Assembly: GCA_963831705.1 (NCBI GenBank)
Contig: CAWHRE010000001.1
Coordinates: 97,293 to 161,292, forward strand
Reading direction: 5' to 3'
DNA length: 64,000 nt
From: DASQPR01 sp963831705
GTDB taxonomy: Bacteria > Actinomycetota > Actinomycetes > Mycobacteriales > Micromonosporaceae
Position numbers and translations under genes: made by a program. Below, piece after piece: positions 17,714 through 26,807 of this stretch (within the stretch, counting starts at the first letter, position 1; each line of letters starts with the position of its first letter). A model generated the notes under the pieces. It was not told the DNA's origin. It made no database searches and saw only the letters and a program-made list of their open reading frames with translations.

Positions 17714-17773
17714 CGGTTACGCGTTGATCGGTCACGCATCGATCGGTCACGAGTCGATCGGTCAGGAATCGAG
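17714..17773. repeat. Four 15-bp tandem repeats upstream of the VOC gene
   Basis: Four consecutive degenerate 15-bp units begin at 17714, 17729, 17744 and 17759; the middle two are CGGTCACGCATCGAT and CGGTCACGAGTCGAT. They lie in the 132-nt divergent region between the small membrane protein gene and the VOC gene. Evenly phased repeats like this could be regulator-binding sites. The array could also be read as an in-frame extension of the VOC protein, which I consider less likely. Confidence 0.6.
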
Positions 17774-17810
17774 AAGCGGTTTTACCGGTGTGGAACATAG
17801 CGTCACCGGT

Positions 17811-18419
17811 ATGACTTCCATCGAATACGTAACTCTCGAAGTACCCAATGTCGACGCCGCCGAGCGTTTCTACTCGACCGCGTTCGGCCTGGACAAGCAG
17901 GTACGCCTGCGCGCAACGGAGGCGCCGACGACCGGCTTCCGAGCCTTCACGCTCTCGCTCACCGTGTCGCAGCCGGCGAATGCGAACCTCCTGCTCGACG
18001 CCGCTCTGAAGGTCGGTGCCACGTCGTTGAAGCCGGCCGCGAAGTCGCTGTGGGGCTACGGCGGCGTCGTACAGGCGCCGGACGGGGCGATTTGGAAGAT
18101 CGCGACGTCGTCGAAGAAGGACACCGGACCCGCGAGCAAGGAGATCGACTCCGTCGTTCTGCTGATCGGCGCCGGTGACGTGGCCGTGAGCAAACAGTTC
18201 TATGTCGAGCACGGGCTGGCCGTCGGGAAGAGCTTCGGCCGCAAGTACGTCGAGTTCGACACCGGTTCAAGCCCGGTCAAGCTCGGCCTGTACGGGCGAA
18301 AGGCGCTGGCCAAGGATGCCGGCGTCGGGCCGGAGGGAAGCGGATCCCATCGGCTGGCGATCGCCGGTGACCTCGGCAGCTTCACCGACCCCGACGGGTT
18401 CGCCTGGGAAGCCGCCTGA
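17811..18419 (+). CDS. VOC (glyoxalase/bleomycin-resistance fold) family protein
   Basis: Cytoplasmic protein of 202 residues with two VOC modules, the first starting IEYVTLEVPNVDAAERFYSTAFG and the second ending in SFTDPDGFAWE. The start at 17811 is preferred because homologues begin right at this strand; a frame extension upstream would run through the 15-bp repeats. The family includes dioxygenases, glyoxalases and antibiotic-binding proteins, and the substrate cannot be told from the sequence. Confidence 0.8.
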   Translation: MTSIEYVTLEVPNVDAAERFYSTAFGLDKQVRLRATEAPTTGFRAFTLSLTVSQPANANLLLDAALKVGATSLKPAAKSLWGYGGVVQAPDGAIWKIATSSKKDTGPASKEIDSVVLLIGAGDVAVSKQFYVEHGLAVGKSFGRKYVEFDTGSSPVKLGLYGRKALAKDAGVGPEGSGSHRLAIAGDLGSFTDPDGFAWEAA

Positions 18420-18576
18420 GTCCGGCCATGGCACAGGGTTGCGCATCGACGCATTTCCACAGATACATTCTGCGATGGATTGCCGAGGGAACAGCCGGTC
18501 AGTAAGGTTGCCACCGATGTCACCGGCGCGTGGAGAACCCGCCGTTGCGGTCGGCAGCGATGCGACAGGAGACACC

Positions 18577-20164
18577 GTGGCGAACCCTCCGTTCAATGGC
18601 GTTACCTACGCCTGGACCGCCCTCGAGCGTATGAAGGACTGGTCGGATCGCGAGGCGCTCGTGTCGCCGGGCGGCCGCCGTTACACGTACGCGGAGTTCC
18701 GCGAGGGCGTCCTGGCGATGGCCACCTCACTGTGGTCGCATGGGATCCGCCCGGGCCAGACACTCGGCGTCTTCGCCTACAACCCGGCCGAGTCGATCTT
18801 CCTGCAGCTCGGTGCGCACATGCTCGGCGCCCGCACGGCATGGACGACCACGACCGAGCCGCTCGGCTTCCGGTCCGACTTCCTCCGTCGGGCCGAGATC
18901 GACGCGTTCGTCTACGACGCGCGCGGCGAGGTCGGCGGTCTCCGGCCAGAAACTGGCCGAGGTGGCCGCGCCGGTGCCGGTGTTCTGCTTCGGCCCCGAT
19001 GGCCTCGGACCGGACTTGACGGCGGTGCCCGCGGCCACGCCGCTCCCGTTCGACCCGACCGACGTGACGGTCGAGCCGTCAACGCTCGTGCAGACCGGCG
19101 GCACGACCGGCTACCCGAAACTGGTCCACCACCGGCACGGCTTCTTCGCGACGCTCCTCGCCTGGGCCGACGCATACGTCGCGAGCGGCGCGCCGCCGCT
19201 GCGTCACCTGCTGCAGAGCGGCACATGGCACATCAGCTCGCAGGTCGGAGCGTTCATGACGCTGTTCTCCGGCGGCACCCTCTTCCTGAAGGAGGGCATC
19301 GACAACGGACCGTACCTAGCGCTGATCCGCGACGAGCGCATCAACAGTGGGTTCCTCGCACCCCCGGGGCTGTACACGCTGCTCGACGACCACGAACTGA
19401 TGGACTCCGCCGATGTGAGTTCGCTCCAGATGCTCACCGTCTCGGGCAGCGCCGCCGCCCCGACACGGCTCAAGGCCGCAGCCGAGCGGCTCGGCCCGGT
19501 CATCCGGATCGTGTACGGGATGAGCGAGTCGCCGATGATCGCGGCGATGCCCAACGTCGCCTTCGACCCGGCGCACCCCGACCGGCTGGCCTCCTGCGGG
19601 CTCCCGTTCGGCGACACCAGCATCGAGATCCGCGACGACGACGGCAAGCCGCTTCCGCCCCACGAGGTCGGCGACATCTGGGTGTCGAGTTCGCTGAACA
19701 TGTCGGAGTACTACGGCTCGCCGGATGTCACGGCGGCCGTGCTGGTCGACGGCTGGCTCAAGACCGGCGACATGGGCAAGCTCGACGACGACGGCTACCT
19801 ATATATCGTGGACCGCGCCAAAGACATGATCATCACGGGAATCGGGTCGTCGAACGTGTTCTGCCGCCCGGTCGAGGACATCCTGATCGAGCACCCGTCG
19901 GTGCGGGCCGCGGCCCTGATCGGCGTACCCGACCCGCTGTTGGGCGAGACCGTCCACGCCTACATCGTGGCGGCACCCGGCTCCGATCTGACCGCCGAGG
20001 AGTTGCGCGAGCATGCCTTCGGGCGGCTCAACGCCCGATGGACGCCGACATCGTTCGGCTTCATTGATGCCATGCCGCTGACCGCCTCCGGGAAGATCGA
20101 CAAGAAGCAGCTCCGCGAACGGCACGCCGCGGAGAAGCGTTCCTCGGAGAGCAGCACGGCATGA
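18577..20164 (+). pseudogene. AMP-forming acyl-CoA synthetase, broken by one frameshift as read
   Basis: Class I adenylate-forming enzyme of about 528 residues that would activate a carboxylic acid as acyl-AMP and then the CoA ester. The GTG at 18577 is preferred (AGGAG 5 nt before it); an ATG at 18517 is also in frame. The N-terminal part up to VYDARGEVGG is in one frame and the rest, from SGQKLAEVAAPVP, in the next. The shift lies near 18930-18940 and fits one extra G in GGCGGTC. Downstream all motifs are intact: TLVQTGGTTGYPK, YGMSESP, GWLKTGDMG and TASGKIDKKQLRE with the catalytic Lys. The stop overlaps the MFS gene by 4 nt. A sequencing indel is a real alternative to a dead gene. Confidence 0.75.
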
Positions 20165-21834
20165 CGCAGGCGGTGACCGCGACCCCGGCGGCCCGCGGCA
20201 ACCGCGCTCCCGTCATCGCGCTGATCGCCGCCGAGGGACTGTCGGCGCTCGGCACTCGCATCGCGTTCATCGCTCTGCCGTGGCTGGTCCTCGTGACGAC
20301 GCACGACCCGATTCGGATGGGCATCGTCTCCGGTTCGGCGTCACTGCCGTACGTGCTGAACGGGTTCATCGCATCTCCGCTCGTCGGCCGGATCGGCGCC
20401 CGTCGGATGTCCAACATCTCCGATGTCGCCAGCGCCGCGTTGATGGCCATGGTCGCGTTGAGCTTCAATTCGAGCATTGTTGTGCTCGCCCTGCTGGTCG
20501 GGCTGGAGGGCTCGTTCCGCGGTGTCGGCGACCGGGCGAAGAACACCATGCTCAAACCGCTCCTGGACGCGACGAACATCGACACGCTGCGGCTCACATC
20601 GGCGTACACCGGCGTGGCACAGCTGGCCATGCTGACCGGAGGGTCGGTCGCCGGCGTACTCATTGCGTTCTTCAACCCCTGGGGCGCCATCTGGATCGAC
20701 GCCGGCTCATTCCTCGTGTGTTGGGCGATCGTGTCCACTCTCGTCAAGGTGCCAAAGGAGCCGAAGCCTGAGCCCCGGTCACTCGAGGGAGCCGATGGCC
20801 TCTACCGCTCCGCGTCGGCCAAGCCACCGACCGAGTCGTACGTGTCTGAGCTCAAGTCCAACTTCACGTTCGTGCGAGGGAACAAGCTGATCGCGAACAT
20901 GGTCCGCATGCTCTTCGTGACGAACATGTTCAGCACGGTCGCGACCGTCACGTTCATTCCGCTCTGGATCAGCACCAACGAGAACCACTCGCCGATCGCG
21001 CTCGGCTGGATCGGTGGCGCCTTCGCGCTCGGCGGCATCTCCGGCAACGCCACATTCACGGCGCTGGCCACCAGGATTCCACGCTACCGAGCCTTCACCG
21101 CAGGGTATCTGATCGGGGGCGCCCCCCGATTTCTTGTGCTGGCCCTCAGTCACAATCTCGTCGTGGTCGCCGTCGTCTGGGCGCTGTCCGGATTCGCGCT
21201 TGCGTCGACCAATCCGACCATCGGCGCCGTGATGTATCGGTTGGTGCCCATCCGTATGCTCGCCGGAGTCGGAGCGCTCACCACCGGCATCTCCTTCAGT
21301 GGGATCGCCCTCGGCGGCCTTGTCGGCGGATTCACCGTCGAGAACCTCGGCTTTCGCAACGCCGTTCTCCTCGCCGGCGGGATCTACTTCGCTGCCAGCC
21401 TGTCCCCCCTGCTGGGCCATCGGACCTGGCGCGTCATCGACGTCATCACCAGGCGCGCCGTCGCCAGTGGCAACCGGGTCGCGGTCCGGCTCGTCCTTGC
21501 GCGTCACCAGTGGACCGCGACGGTTCGCGGCCGCGACGGAACGTCGCTCGTCGAGGATTACGCGGTCGATGCGGGCAGCGCGGCCATCGCGCTCGGACTG
21601 ATGAACCCGCCCGGTCTGGAGTCCGCCGTCGACACCATGCTGATTCACGAGCAGCGTCAGTTGCGGGACCGGAACGACGAGCTACGCCGGCAACTGCAGG
21701 CCGCCGAGGATCGCCTTGCCCGGATGGCGAGAGCGGCGGGTACCGATCCGCCGCCGCCATACGAGGTGAACGGCAATGGTCATCACCCGAAGATCGGCAC
21801 CATCGTCAGCCTGAGACTGGACACCCCGACCTAG
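20161..21834 (+). CDS. MFS transporter A with C-terminal coiled-coil domain
   Basis: Membrane transporter of 557 residues, translationally coupled to the acyl-CoA ligase gene (ATGA). Residues 1-425 form a typical two-times-six-helix MFS fold of the MFS-3 exporter type. A 130-residue cytoplasmic tail follows, unusual for MFS proteins: a small beta-rich segment (VAVRLVLARHQWTATVRG), then a charged heptad-like stretch (HEQRQLRDRNDELRRQLQAAE). The same tail plan is found in the MFS protein encoded at 23771-25336. The cargo is unknown; export of an acylated or peptide product is possible. Confidence 0.88.
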   Translation: MTQAVTATPAARGNRAPVIALIAAEGLSALGTRIAFIALPWLVLVTTHDPIRMGIVSGSASLPYVLNGFIASPLVGRIGARRMSNISDVASAALMAMVALSFNSSIVVLALLVGLEGSFRGVGDRAKNTMLKPLLDATNIDTLRLTSAYTGVAQLAMLTGGSVAGVLIAFFNPWGAIWIDAGSFLVCWAIVSTLVKVPKEPKPEPRSLEGADGLYRSASAKPPTESYVSELKSNFTFVRGNKLIANMVRMLFVTNMFSTVATVTFIPLWISTNENHSPIALGWIGGAFALGGISGNATFTALATRIPRYRAFTAGYLIGGAPRFLVLALSHNLVVVAVVWALSGFALASTNPTIGAVMYRLVPIRMLAGVGALTTGISFSGIALGGLVGGFTVENLGFRNAVLLAGGIYFAASLSPLLGHRTWRVIDVITRRAVASGNRVAVRLVLARHQWTATVRGRDGTSLVEDYAVDAGSAAIALGLMNPPGLESAVDTMLIHEQRQLRDRNDELRRQLQAAEDRLARMARAAGTDPPPPYEVNGNGHHPKIGTIVSLRLDTPT

Positions 21835-21933
21835 CCGGACCGATCGACATATCAGCCGTGCTCGATCCTTGCCCGTCGAGATCTCCGACGCGAGAGTCGG
21901 TCGGAGGTGAACATATCGTCGCCGGAGGACACT

Positions 21934-23493
21934 GTGAAGCTCGCTCCCGAAGTTGCCGCGATGCGCGACCGGCGACAAAACGACAACGTACCGCCGCTCT
22001 ATACGCTGACACTCGCGCAGGCGCGTGCCGATGATCTCGCCGCCATCCAGGCCGGCAACGACGAACCGGAGCCGGTCCACAGCGTCGCCGACGACCACGT
22101 CGGCAACCGGCGAATTCGCATCTACCGGCCCAACTCGCGGACCGACCTCGGCGCGCTGGTGTACTTCTACGGTGGCGGCTGGACTCTCGGATCGATCGAG
22201 ACGGCCGATGCGGTCGCGCGCCGCCTCGCCAACACGGCCCTCTGCGTGGTCATCGTCCCCGAGTACCGCCTGGCACCCGAGCACCCGTTCCCGGCCGCGG
22301 TCGACGACGCAATCGCTGCCCTACGGTGGGTCCACGACCACGCTGACACACTCGGCATCGCGCGGGACCGTATCGCCGTCGGCGGGGACAGCGCCGGTGG
22401 CAATCTCGCCGCGGTCGTGACGCTGCTCGCTCGCGACGCCGGCGACGTACCGATCCGGGCCCAGGTGCTGGTCTACCCGAACACCGACTACGACTCGGAC
22501 ACCGCGTCGGCACAGCTGTACGACGAAGAGTGGATGTTCAACCGCCACTCGGTCGCGTGGTACTGGTCGCATTACCTGGCGGAACCGACCGACGGCGCCA
22601 ATCCGCTGGCATCGCCGCTGCGTGCCGTAGATCTCAGTGGCCTGCCGCCGGCTCTGATCATCACGGCGGAGCACGACCCGCTCCGGGATCAGGCCGAAGC
22701 CTATGCACAGCGGCTCATCGACAGCGGCGGAAAGGCGACGATCTCCCGGTACGACGGGATGGTTCACGGCTTCTTCTGCATGCCGTCCGAATTTCCGGCC
22801 GGCCGTCAGGCCCAACTCCGAGCCGCGTCGTTCCTGCGGCGTCACATCGCGGGCGGAGCACCGGATCCGGACGTCGTACATCCGGAGCCAATCGCGCCGG
22901 ATCTCGTGTTTCTCCGCCCGTTGGTCGACGGACTGGAAAATATCGAAATCGGCGAGTTCACGTACTTTCACGATGATGCGCACGCACTCGAGTTCGCGAC
23001 CCGCAACGTGCTCTACGCATACGGTCCGGAACGGTTGATCATCGGTCGCTATTGCGCCATCGCCACCGGCACCGAGTTCATGATGTCGTCCGCGAACCAT
23101 CCGATGGTCGGCGTGGGGACGTTCCCGTTCAGCATGTTCGCCGGCGCCTGGGGCGACGCGACCCGGGACATCGAGCTGCCGAGTCGCGGCGACACCGTGA
23201 TCGGGAACAACGTGTGGTTCGGCAAGGACGCGATCGTGATGCCGGGCGTCCACATCGGAGACGGAGCCATCATCGGTGCGCGCGCCGTGGTCGCGTCCGA
23301 TGTTCCGCCGTACGCGGTCGTGGCCGGCAATCCGGCACGCACCATCCGTCTCCGGTTCAGCGAGCGCGAGATCGAGGATTTGTTGGAGATTGCGTGGTGG
23401 AACTGGCCGGTCGAGGCGGTCACCGCGCATGCCCTCACGATCATGACCGGCGATGTGGAGGCCCTGCGCGCCGCTGCAGCGAGCATCGGCTGA
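21934..23493 (+). CDS. Fusion: HSL-family alpha/beta-hydrolase plus CatB/Vat-type acetyltransferase
   Basis: A 519-residue two-domain protein from a GTG at 21934 with GGAGG 5 nt upstream; a GTG at 21907 is a weaker choice. Residues 1-305 are a hormone-sensitive-lipase-type esterase: GDSAGG with Ser153, Asp248 in AEHDPLRD and His278 in MVHGFF. The usual HGGG oxyanion motif reads YGGG. Residues about 325-519 are a left-handed beta-helix xenobiotic acetyltransferase: RYCAIATGTEFMMSSANHP with the putative catalytic His389, GTFPF, VIGNNVWFGKDAIVMPGV and VVAGNPART. No frame break is seen between the parts. Acetylation and de-esterification of one small molecule is the likely theme. Confidence 0.87.
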   Translation: MKLAPEVAAMRDRRQNDNVPPLYTLTLAQARADDLAAIQAGNDEPEPVHSVADDHVGNRRIRIYRPNSRTDLGALVYFYGGGWTLGSIETADAVARRLANTALCVVIVPEYRLAPEHPFPAAVDDAIAALRWVHDHADTLGIARDRIAVGGDSAGGNLAAVVTLLARDAGDVPIRAQVLVYPNTDYDSDTASAQLYDEEWMFNRHSVAWYWSHYLAEPTDGANPLASPLRAVDLSGLPPALIITAEHDPLRDQAEAYAQRLIDSGGKATISRYDGMVHGFFCMPSEFPAGRQAQLRAASFLRRHIAGGAPDPDVVHPEPIAPDLVFLRPLVDGLENIEIGEFTYFHDDAHALEFATRNVLYAYGPERLIIGRYCAIATGTEFMMSSANHPMVGVGTFPFSMFAGAWGDATRDIELPSRGDTVIGNNVWFGKDAIVMPGVHIGDGAIIGARAVVASDVPPYAVVAGNPARTIRLRFSEREIEDLLEIAWWNWPVEAVTAHALTIMTGDVEALRAAAASIG

Positions 23494-23531
23494 CGTCTGC
23501 GGTTACGGGTGAGGATCACTGGTACGAGGCG

Positions 23532-23568
23532 TTCGCCTGCGCCACTTCGCCGAAGTGGCGCAGGCGAA
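23532..23568. terminator. Perfect 17-bp hairpin between convergent genes
   Basis: TTCGCCTGCGCCACTTC (23532-23548) pairs with GAAGTGGCGCAGGCGAA (23552-23568) over a 3-nt loop. It lies 38 nt after the esterase-acetyltransferase stop and 16 nt after the stop of the minus-strand peptide gene, so it can end transcription from both sides. Confidence 0.8.
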
Positions 23569-23584
23569 CCTGATCAGGTCAGAT

Positions 23585-23647
23585 CTACTCGACCGACTCG
23601 ACGGACTTCTCAACCGACTTCTCGACGGACTTCTCAACGGAACGCAT
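23585..23647 (-). CDS. 20-residue Ser-Val-Glu-Lys repeat peptide (candidate precursor or signalling peptide)
   Basis: The frame encodes MRSVEKSVEKSVEKSVESVE. GGAGGTG (23659-23653) sits 5 nt before the ATG, one of the strongest ribosome binding sites in the window. Of 20 codons 17 end in G or C, while the about 41 codons of open frame upstream show no such bias. A 124-nt AT-richer region separates it from the MFS-B gene, and a 17-bp hairpin follows 16 nt after the TAG. The peptide has four SVEK-type units with Val every fourth residue, compatible with an amphipathic helix. The underlying DNA is nearly a 24-bp direct repeat. I know of no family for it. An in-frame ATG 18 nt upstream is possible but has a poor site. 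Confidence 0.6.
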   Translation of the reverse strand: MRSVEKSVEKSVEKSVESVE

Positions 23648-23770
23648 ATTGACACCTCCATCCATCCTGGGTGTGACAGAGCGCCACCGTGTGCGCGAGG
23701 AGAGCGTAACGGCTCGATCGGTCTCAAGTGAAGTATCTAAATATTCACTGTGCCAAATTTGTCGCAGTCC

Positions 23771-25336
23771 TCAGTGGTTCGTACGCCACATTTCTGACCA
23801 TTCAACCATTTCCCGAATGGCCGAAAGCCGGTCGTCGACTCCGCCGAGTTCGTCCTTGAGGCGCTGTGTCTCCTGCTCAGCACGTTTCTGATCATCTTCG
23901 ATCGCGCGTTCAAGTTCCTCGCGGAGGCCGGGAAGATCCAAGGCCTCGATCGCCCGTAGCGCATCGATCGACTTGACATCATGGCCTCCGGCTGTCACAC
24001 CTTCCTTCCGCTCCACCTCGACCGCCCACCCGCCTTCGGCATAGATGAGCGTCACCGCAACCCAGGTCGCCACGCCCGCCAGCCGCACCGCGATCGGATC
24101 GGCGGGAACCGTTGCCTCGCGCACTTCTTCGCCGTGAACTGCGGCCGCCCGCTGCATCATCGGCGCACCGACCGCGGCAAGGTAGAGCGCCGCCCCAACG
24201 AGCAGACCACCCACCAGCGGGAGCCGATCGACGATCGCGGCACCTGCCAATGCGGCCGCCGGAAGGGCAAGGAAAGCAACCGCGGCAGCCTGATTCATCG
24301 TCCACGTACGCTCCTGAGGCCGACCGGTGTAGTCGACCACCACGTCCGGTGTTGAGAGCCCACCGGCGAATACGGACCCCGCCACGAACGCCGCGCACGC
24401 GATGACGGCCGACAGTCCGGGCAGATGCGCGACGACCAGGCCCGGCACGGCGGCCACCGCGAAGCCGATCGCAGCAGCGACGCCGATCTGGACCGCACGG
24501 TGTCCCACAGCGACCGCGACGCCTCCGACGAGCGCGCCGGTCACGAAGGAACCAGCGACGATGCCCAGCGCCATCGGCGCCTGCAGAAGGCCGCGCACCC
24601 ACAGCAAAACGATCGCGAGGGCGCCGGCCTGTGCCGCGTTCTGGATCGCGACCGTGACGAGGGCGGCGCTAATCCCGATCCGCCGCTCGGCGCCGGCCCG
24701 GTACAGACCCAGCTCCTGCGTGTCCTCGTCAAGTGCCCGGACAACGGCCGACATTCCGCCGTTCGTCTGCGGCGCCGTCCATGAGACGACCGCCGCCGCG
24801 GTCACCAAGGCGATCGCCGGCAGCCAGACCATTGCCACGGCGCCCGCCAGCGTCACTACTCCGCCGGCAACGACGCCGCAGACCGACGGCACGATCAGCG
24901 ACAGCGTGGTGGGCGAACCCGAGCCAAGTTGCACGGCGGGGACCGGCGAGTCGTGCGCCAGATCGGCGCTGCCGCGCAATCCACCGATGACGGCGGCGAG
25001 TGCGAGCACGATGCCGAATGCACTGTGGTAGGCCGCGGCGAACCCGACGAGGGCGACCGCACTGGCGAGATCGGCGCCCGCGGCGGTGGGCCGCGCTCCG
25101 AGGCGCGCGACCCATTCGCGCAGCGACAGGCGTGCCGCTGCGTAGAAGACCGCCATCGCCGCGGCCACCGCCACGGTCCGCCAAATGCTATTGGTATTCG
25201 CCAATATCAGAAGTGACAGGGCAAATCCGGAGACTTTCGTACTCACGCCGGCCAGTGTCGCGGCAATCGTCTGCGCCGACAGGCGTGCGGCTCCGGGCGC
25301 CTCGGACTCAGCGTCTGTGCTGCTAGTACTGGTCAT
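23771..25336 (-). CDS. MFS-type transporter B with C-terminal coiled-coil domain
   Basis: Integral membrane protein of 521 residues from the ATG at 25336, which has GGAGG 5 nt before it; a GTG at 25357 also fits. About twelve hydrophobic segments cover residues 20-410. The C-terminal tail parallels that of transporter A: a short beta-like segment (VAVTLIYAEGGWAVEVERK), then a long charged helix (LREELERAIEDDQKRAEQET). It lies just upstream of the SVEK peptide gene on the same strand and frame, and divergent from the SGNH hydrolase gene. Loss of MFS signature motifs makes it more diverged than A. It may pair with A or handle the peptide. Confidence 0.8.
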   Translation of the reverse strand: MTSTSSTDAESEAPGAARLSAQTIAATLAGVSTKVSGFALSLLILANTNSIWRTVAVAAAMAVFYAAARLSLREWVARLGARPTAAGADLASAVALVGFAAAYHSAFGIVLALAAVIGGLRGSADLAHDSPVPAVQLGSGSPTTLSLIVPSVCGVVAGGVVTLAGAVAMVWLPAIALVTAAAVVSWTAPQTNGGMSAVVRALDEDTQELGLYRAGAERRIGISAALVTVAIQNAAQAGALAIVLLWVRGLLQAPMALGIVAGSFVTGALVGGVAVAVGHRAVQIGVAAAIGFAVAAVPGLVVAHLPGLSAVIACAAFVAGSVFAGGLSTPDVVVDYTGRPQERTWTMNQAAAVAFLALPAAALAGAAIVDRLPLVGGLLVGAALYLAAVGAPMMQRAAAVHGEEVREATVPADPIAVRLAGVATWVAVTLIYAEGGWAVEVERKEGVTAGGHDVKSIDALRAIEALDLPGLREELERAIEDDQKRAEQETQRLKDELGGVDDRLSAIREMVEWSEMWRTNH

Positions 25337-25486
25337 CGGATCCTCCACATAGCTCACTTCCAGACAGACGAATCGGGCAATCGGTCCTCGGCATCACTTG
25401 CTCTTGACGATTTCCGCAGCCTAGGCTCTCATTAACGTCGGCAAATGAATAGTCGCGTGTGTGCAAGCTGAAAGGTCGCCTCGAGT

Positions 25487-26779
25487 ATGGGCATTCCTCC
25501 ACGGCGGCAACTGCTGCTCGCCGGCGCGGTCGTTATCGCTGTCATTTCCACGGTTCTTATCGCCGGAGCCGCCCATTCGACCGCCCCGGGCGGATCGACT
25601 CGATGGATCGGCTCGTGGGCGATGGCTCCCACCGCCGCTGCCCTACCCACTGCGGCCACGGCGACCACGCCGGCCGCGCCGAGCGTATCGATGGCCGGAT
25701 TCGCGAATCAGACCATTCGCATGACCGTGCACACGTCGATCGGCGGCAGCGCGGCGCGGATCCGCGTGTCGAACCGGTTCGGCACCAAGGCGCTCGTGGT
25801 GGGTCACGTCACCGTGGCGGTGCCGACGGCCTCCGGCAGCGGCATGATCGTCCCGGGCACCATGCAGAACGTCCTGTTCAACGGCCTGACTACGGCGTCG
25901 ATTCCGCAAGGTGGCGATCTGTTCAGCGACCCCATCCCGATGACCGTCAAAGCCGACTCCGACCTCGCGATCAGCATCTGGCTGCCGTCCGCGACCGGAG
26001 CGGCGACCTTCCACGCGAACGCTCGCTCGACGACGTGGATCGGCAAGGGTGACCACACCGCAGACACCTCGGGCGCGGGACTCCGTACCAAGGACGCGTC
26101 GTGGTACTACGTGACCGGGGTCGATGTACAGAACAGCACGGCGGACGGCACGGTCGTCGTCTTCGGCGACTCGATCAGCGAGGGTTACACCGCGACCGTT
26201 GACGCCGATCATCGGTGGCCGGACCGGCTTGCCGATCGACTGGGCGCATTGCCGGCCAAGGACGACGCGCCCGGCGTCCTCGATCTCGGCACCGCCGGAT
26301 CTGCTCTAGGACACGACGGCTCGGAGATCGGTGTAACGCAGCTCGGCCCGAGTTCCACCGCCCGGCTCAACGACGACGTATTCGCACAGTCCGGCGTACG
26401 CGTCGTGATCGTTGAGCTGTCGATTAACGACATCTGGATCTACCATGACGGTCCCGACCAGCTCATCGCCGAGCTAAGGCAGCTCGCCACCCAGGTGCAC
26501 GAACACGGCTTGAAGGTCTACGTGTCGACGGTCTCGCCCTGGGGTGGATACAAACCGTATTTCACGTCGAAGCTCGATCAGACACGGCTTGCCGTCAACA
26601 CCTACATCCGAAGCGGCGCCGATTTCGACGGTTACATCGACTTCGACCAGCTGTTGCGTGATCCGGAGACGCCGACGCTGGTGAAGGCGGGCTGGGACAG
26701 CGGGGACGGCATTCACCCCAATGATGCGGGTTACCTGGCGATGGCGAATGACGTCCCGCTCAAGTTCCTGCTGCCGTAG
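25487..26779 (+). CDS. Secreted SGNH/GDSL-family hydrolase
   Basis: Exported esterase-like protein of 430 residues. A signal or anchor helix covers residues 8-28. An N-terminal beta-sandwich-like region (WIGSWAMAPT, TIRMTVHTSIGGSAARIRVSNRFG) precedes the SGNH domain, as in many actinomycete members. Catalytic blocks: GDSISEGY with Ser229, the LGTAGS block, LSINDI and DGIHPNDAGY with the Asp-His pair. It could deacylate a secreted glycan or natural product. The gene is divergent from transporter B and closes with a 16-bp hairpin. Confidence 0.9.
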   Translation: MGIPPRRQLLLAGAVVIAVISTVLIAGAAHSTAPGGSTRWIGSWAMAPTAAALPTAATATTPAAPSVSMAGFANQTIRMTVHTSIGGSAARIRVSNRFGTKALVVGHVTVAVPTASGSGMIVPGTMQNVLFNGLTTASIPQGGDLFSDPIPMTVKADSDLAISIWLPSATGAATFHANARSTTWIGKGDHTADTSGAGLRTKDASWYYVTGVDVQNSTADGTVVVFGDSISEGYTATVDADHRWPDRLADRLGALPAKDDAPGVLDLGTAGSALGHDGSEIGVTQLGPSSTARLNDDVFAQSGVRVVIVELSINDIWIYHDGPDQLIAELRQLATQVHEHGLKVYVSTVSPWGGYKPYFTSKLDQTRLAVNTYIRSGADFDGYIDFDQLLRDPETPTLVKAGWDSGDGIHPNDAGYLAMANDVPLKFLLP

Positions 26780-26807
26780 GACGCCGGCCGGTCGCGGTTA
26801 CTACCGG

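Noticed and set aside
23585..23770. Read-through of the MFS-B TGA so that the SVEK peptide is a C-terminal tail
   Set aside because: The frame is in fact open across the gap, but codon bias disappears in the linker and returns exactly at the peptide, which also has its own GGAGGTG site. An independent gene fits better.
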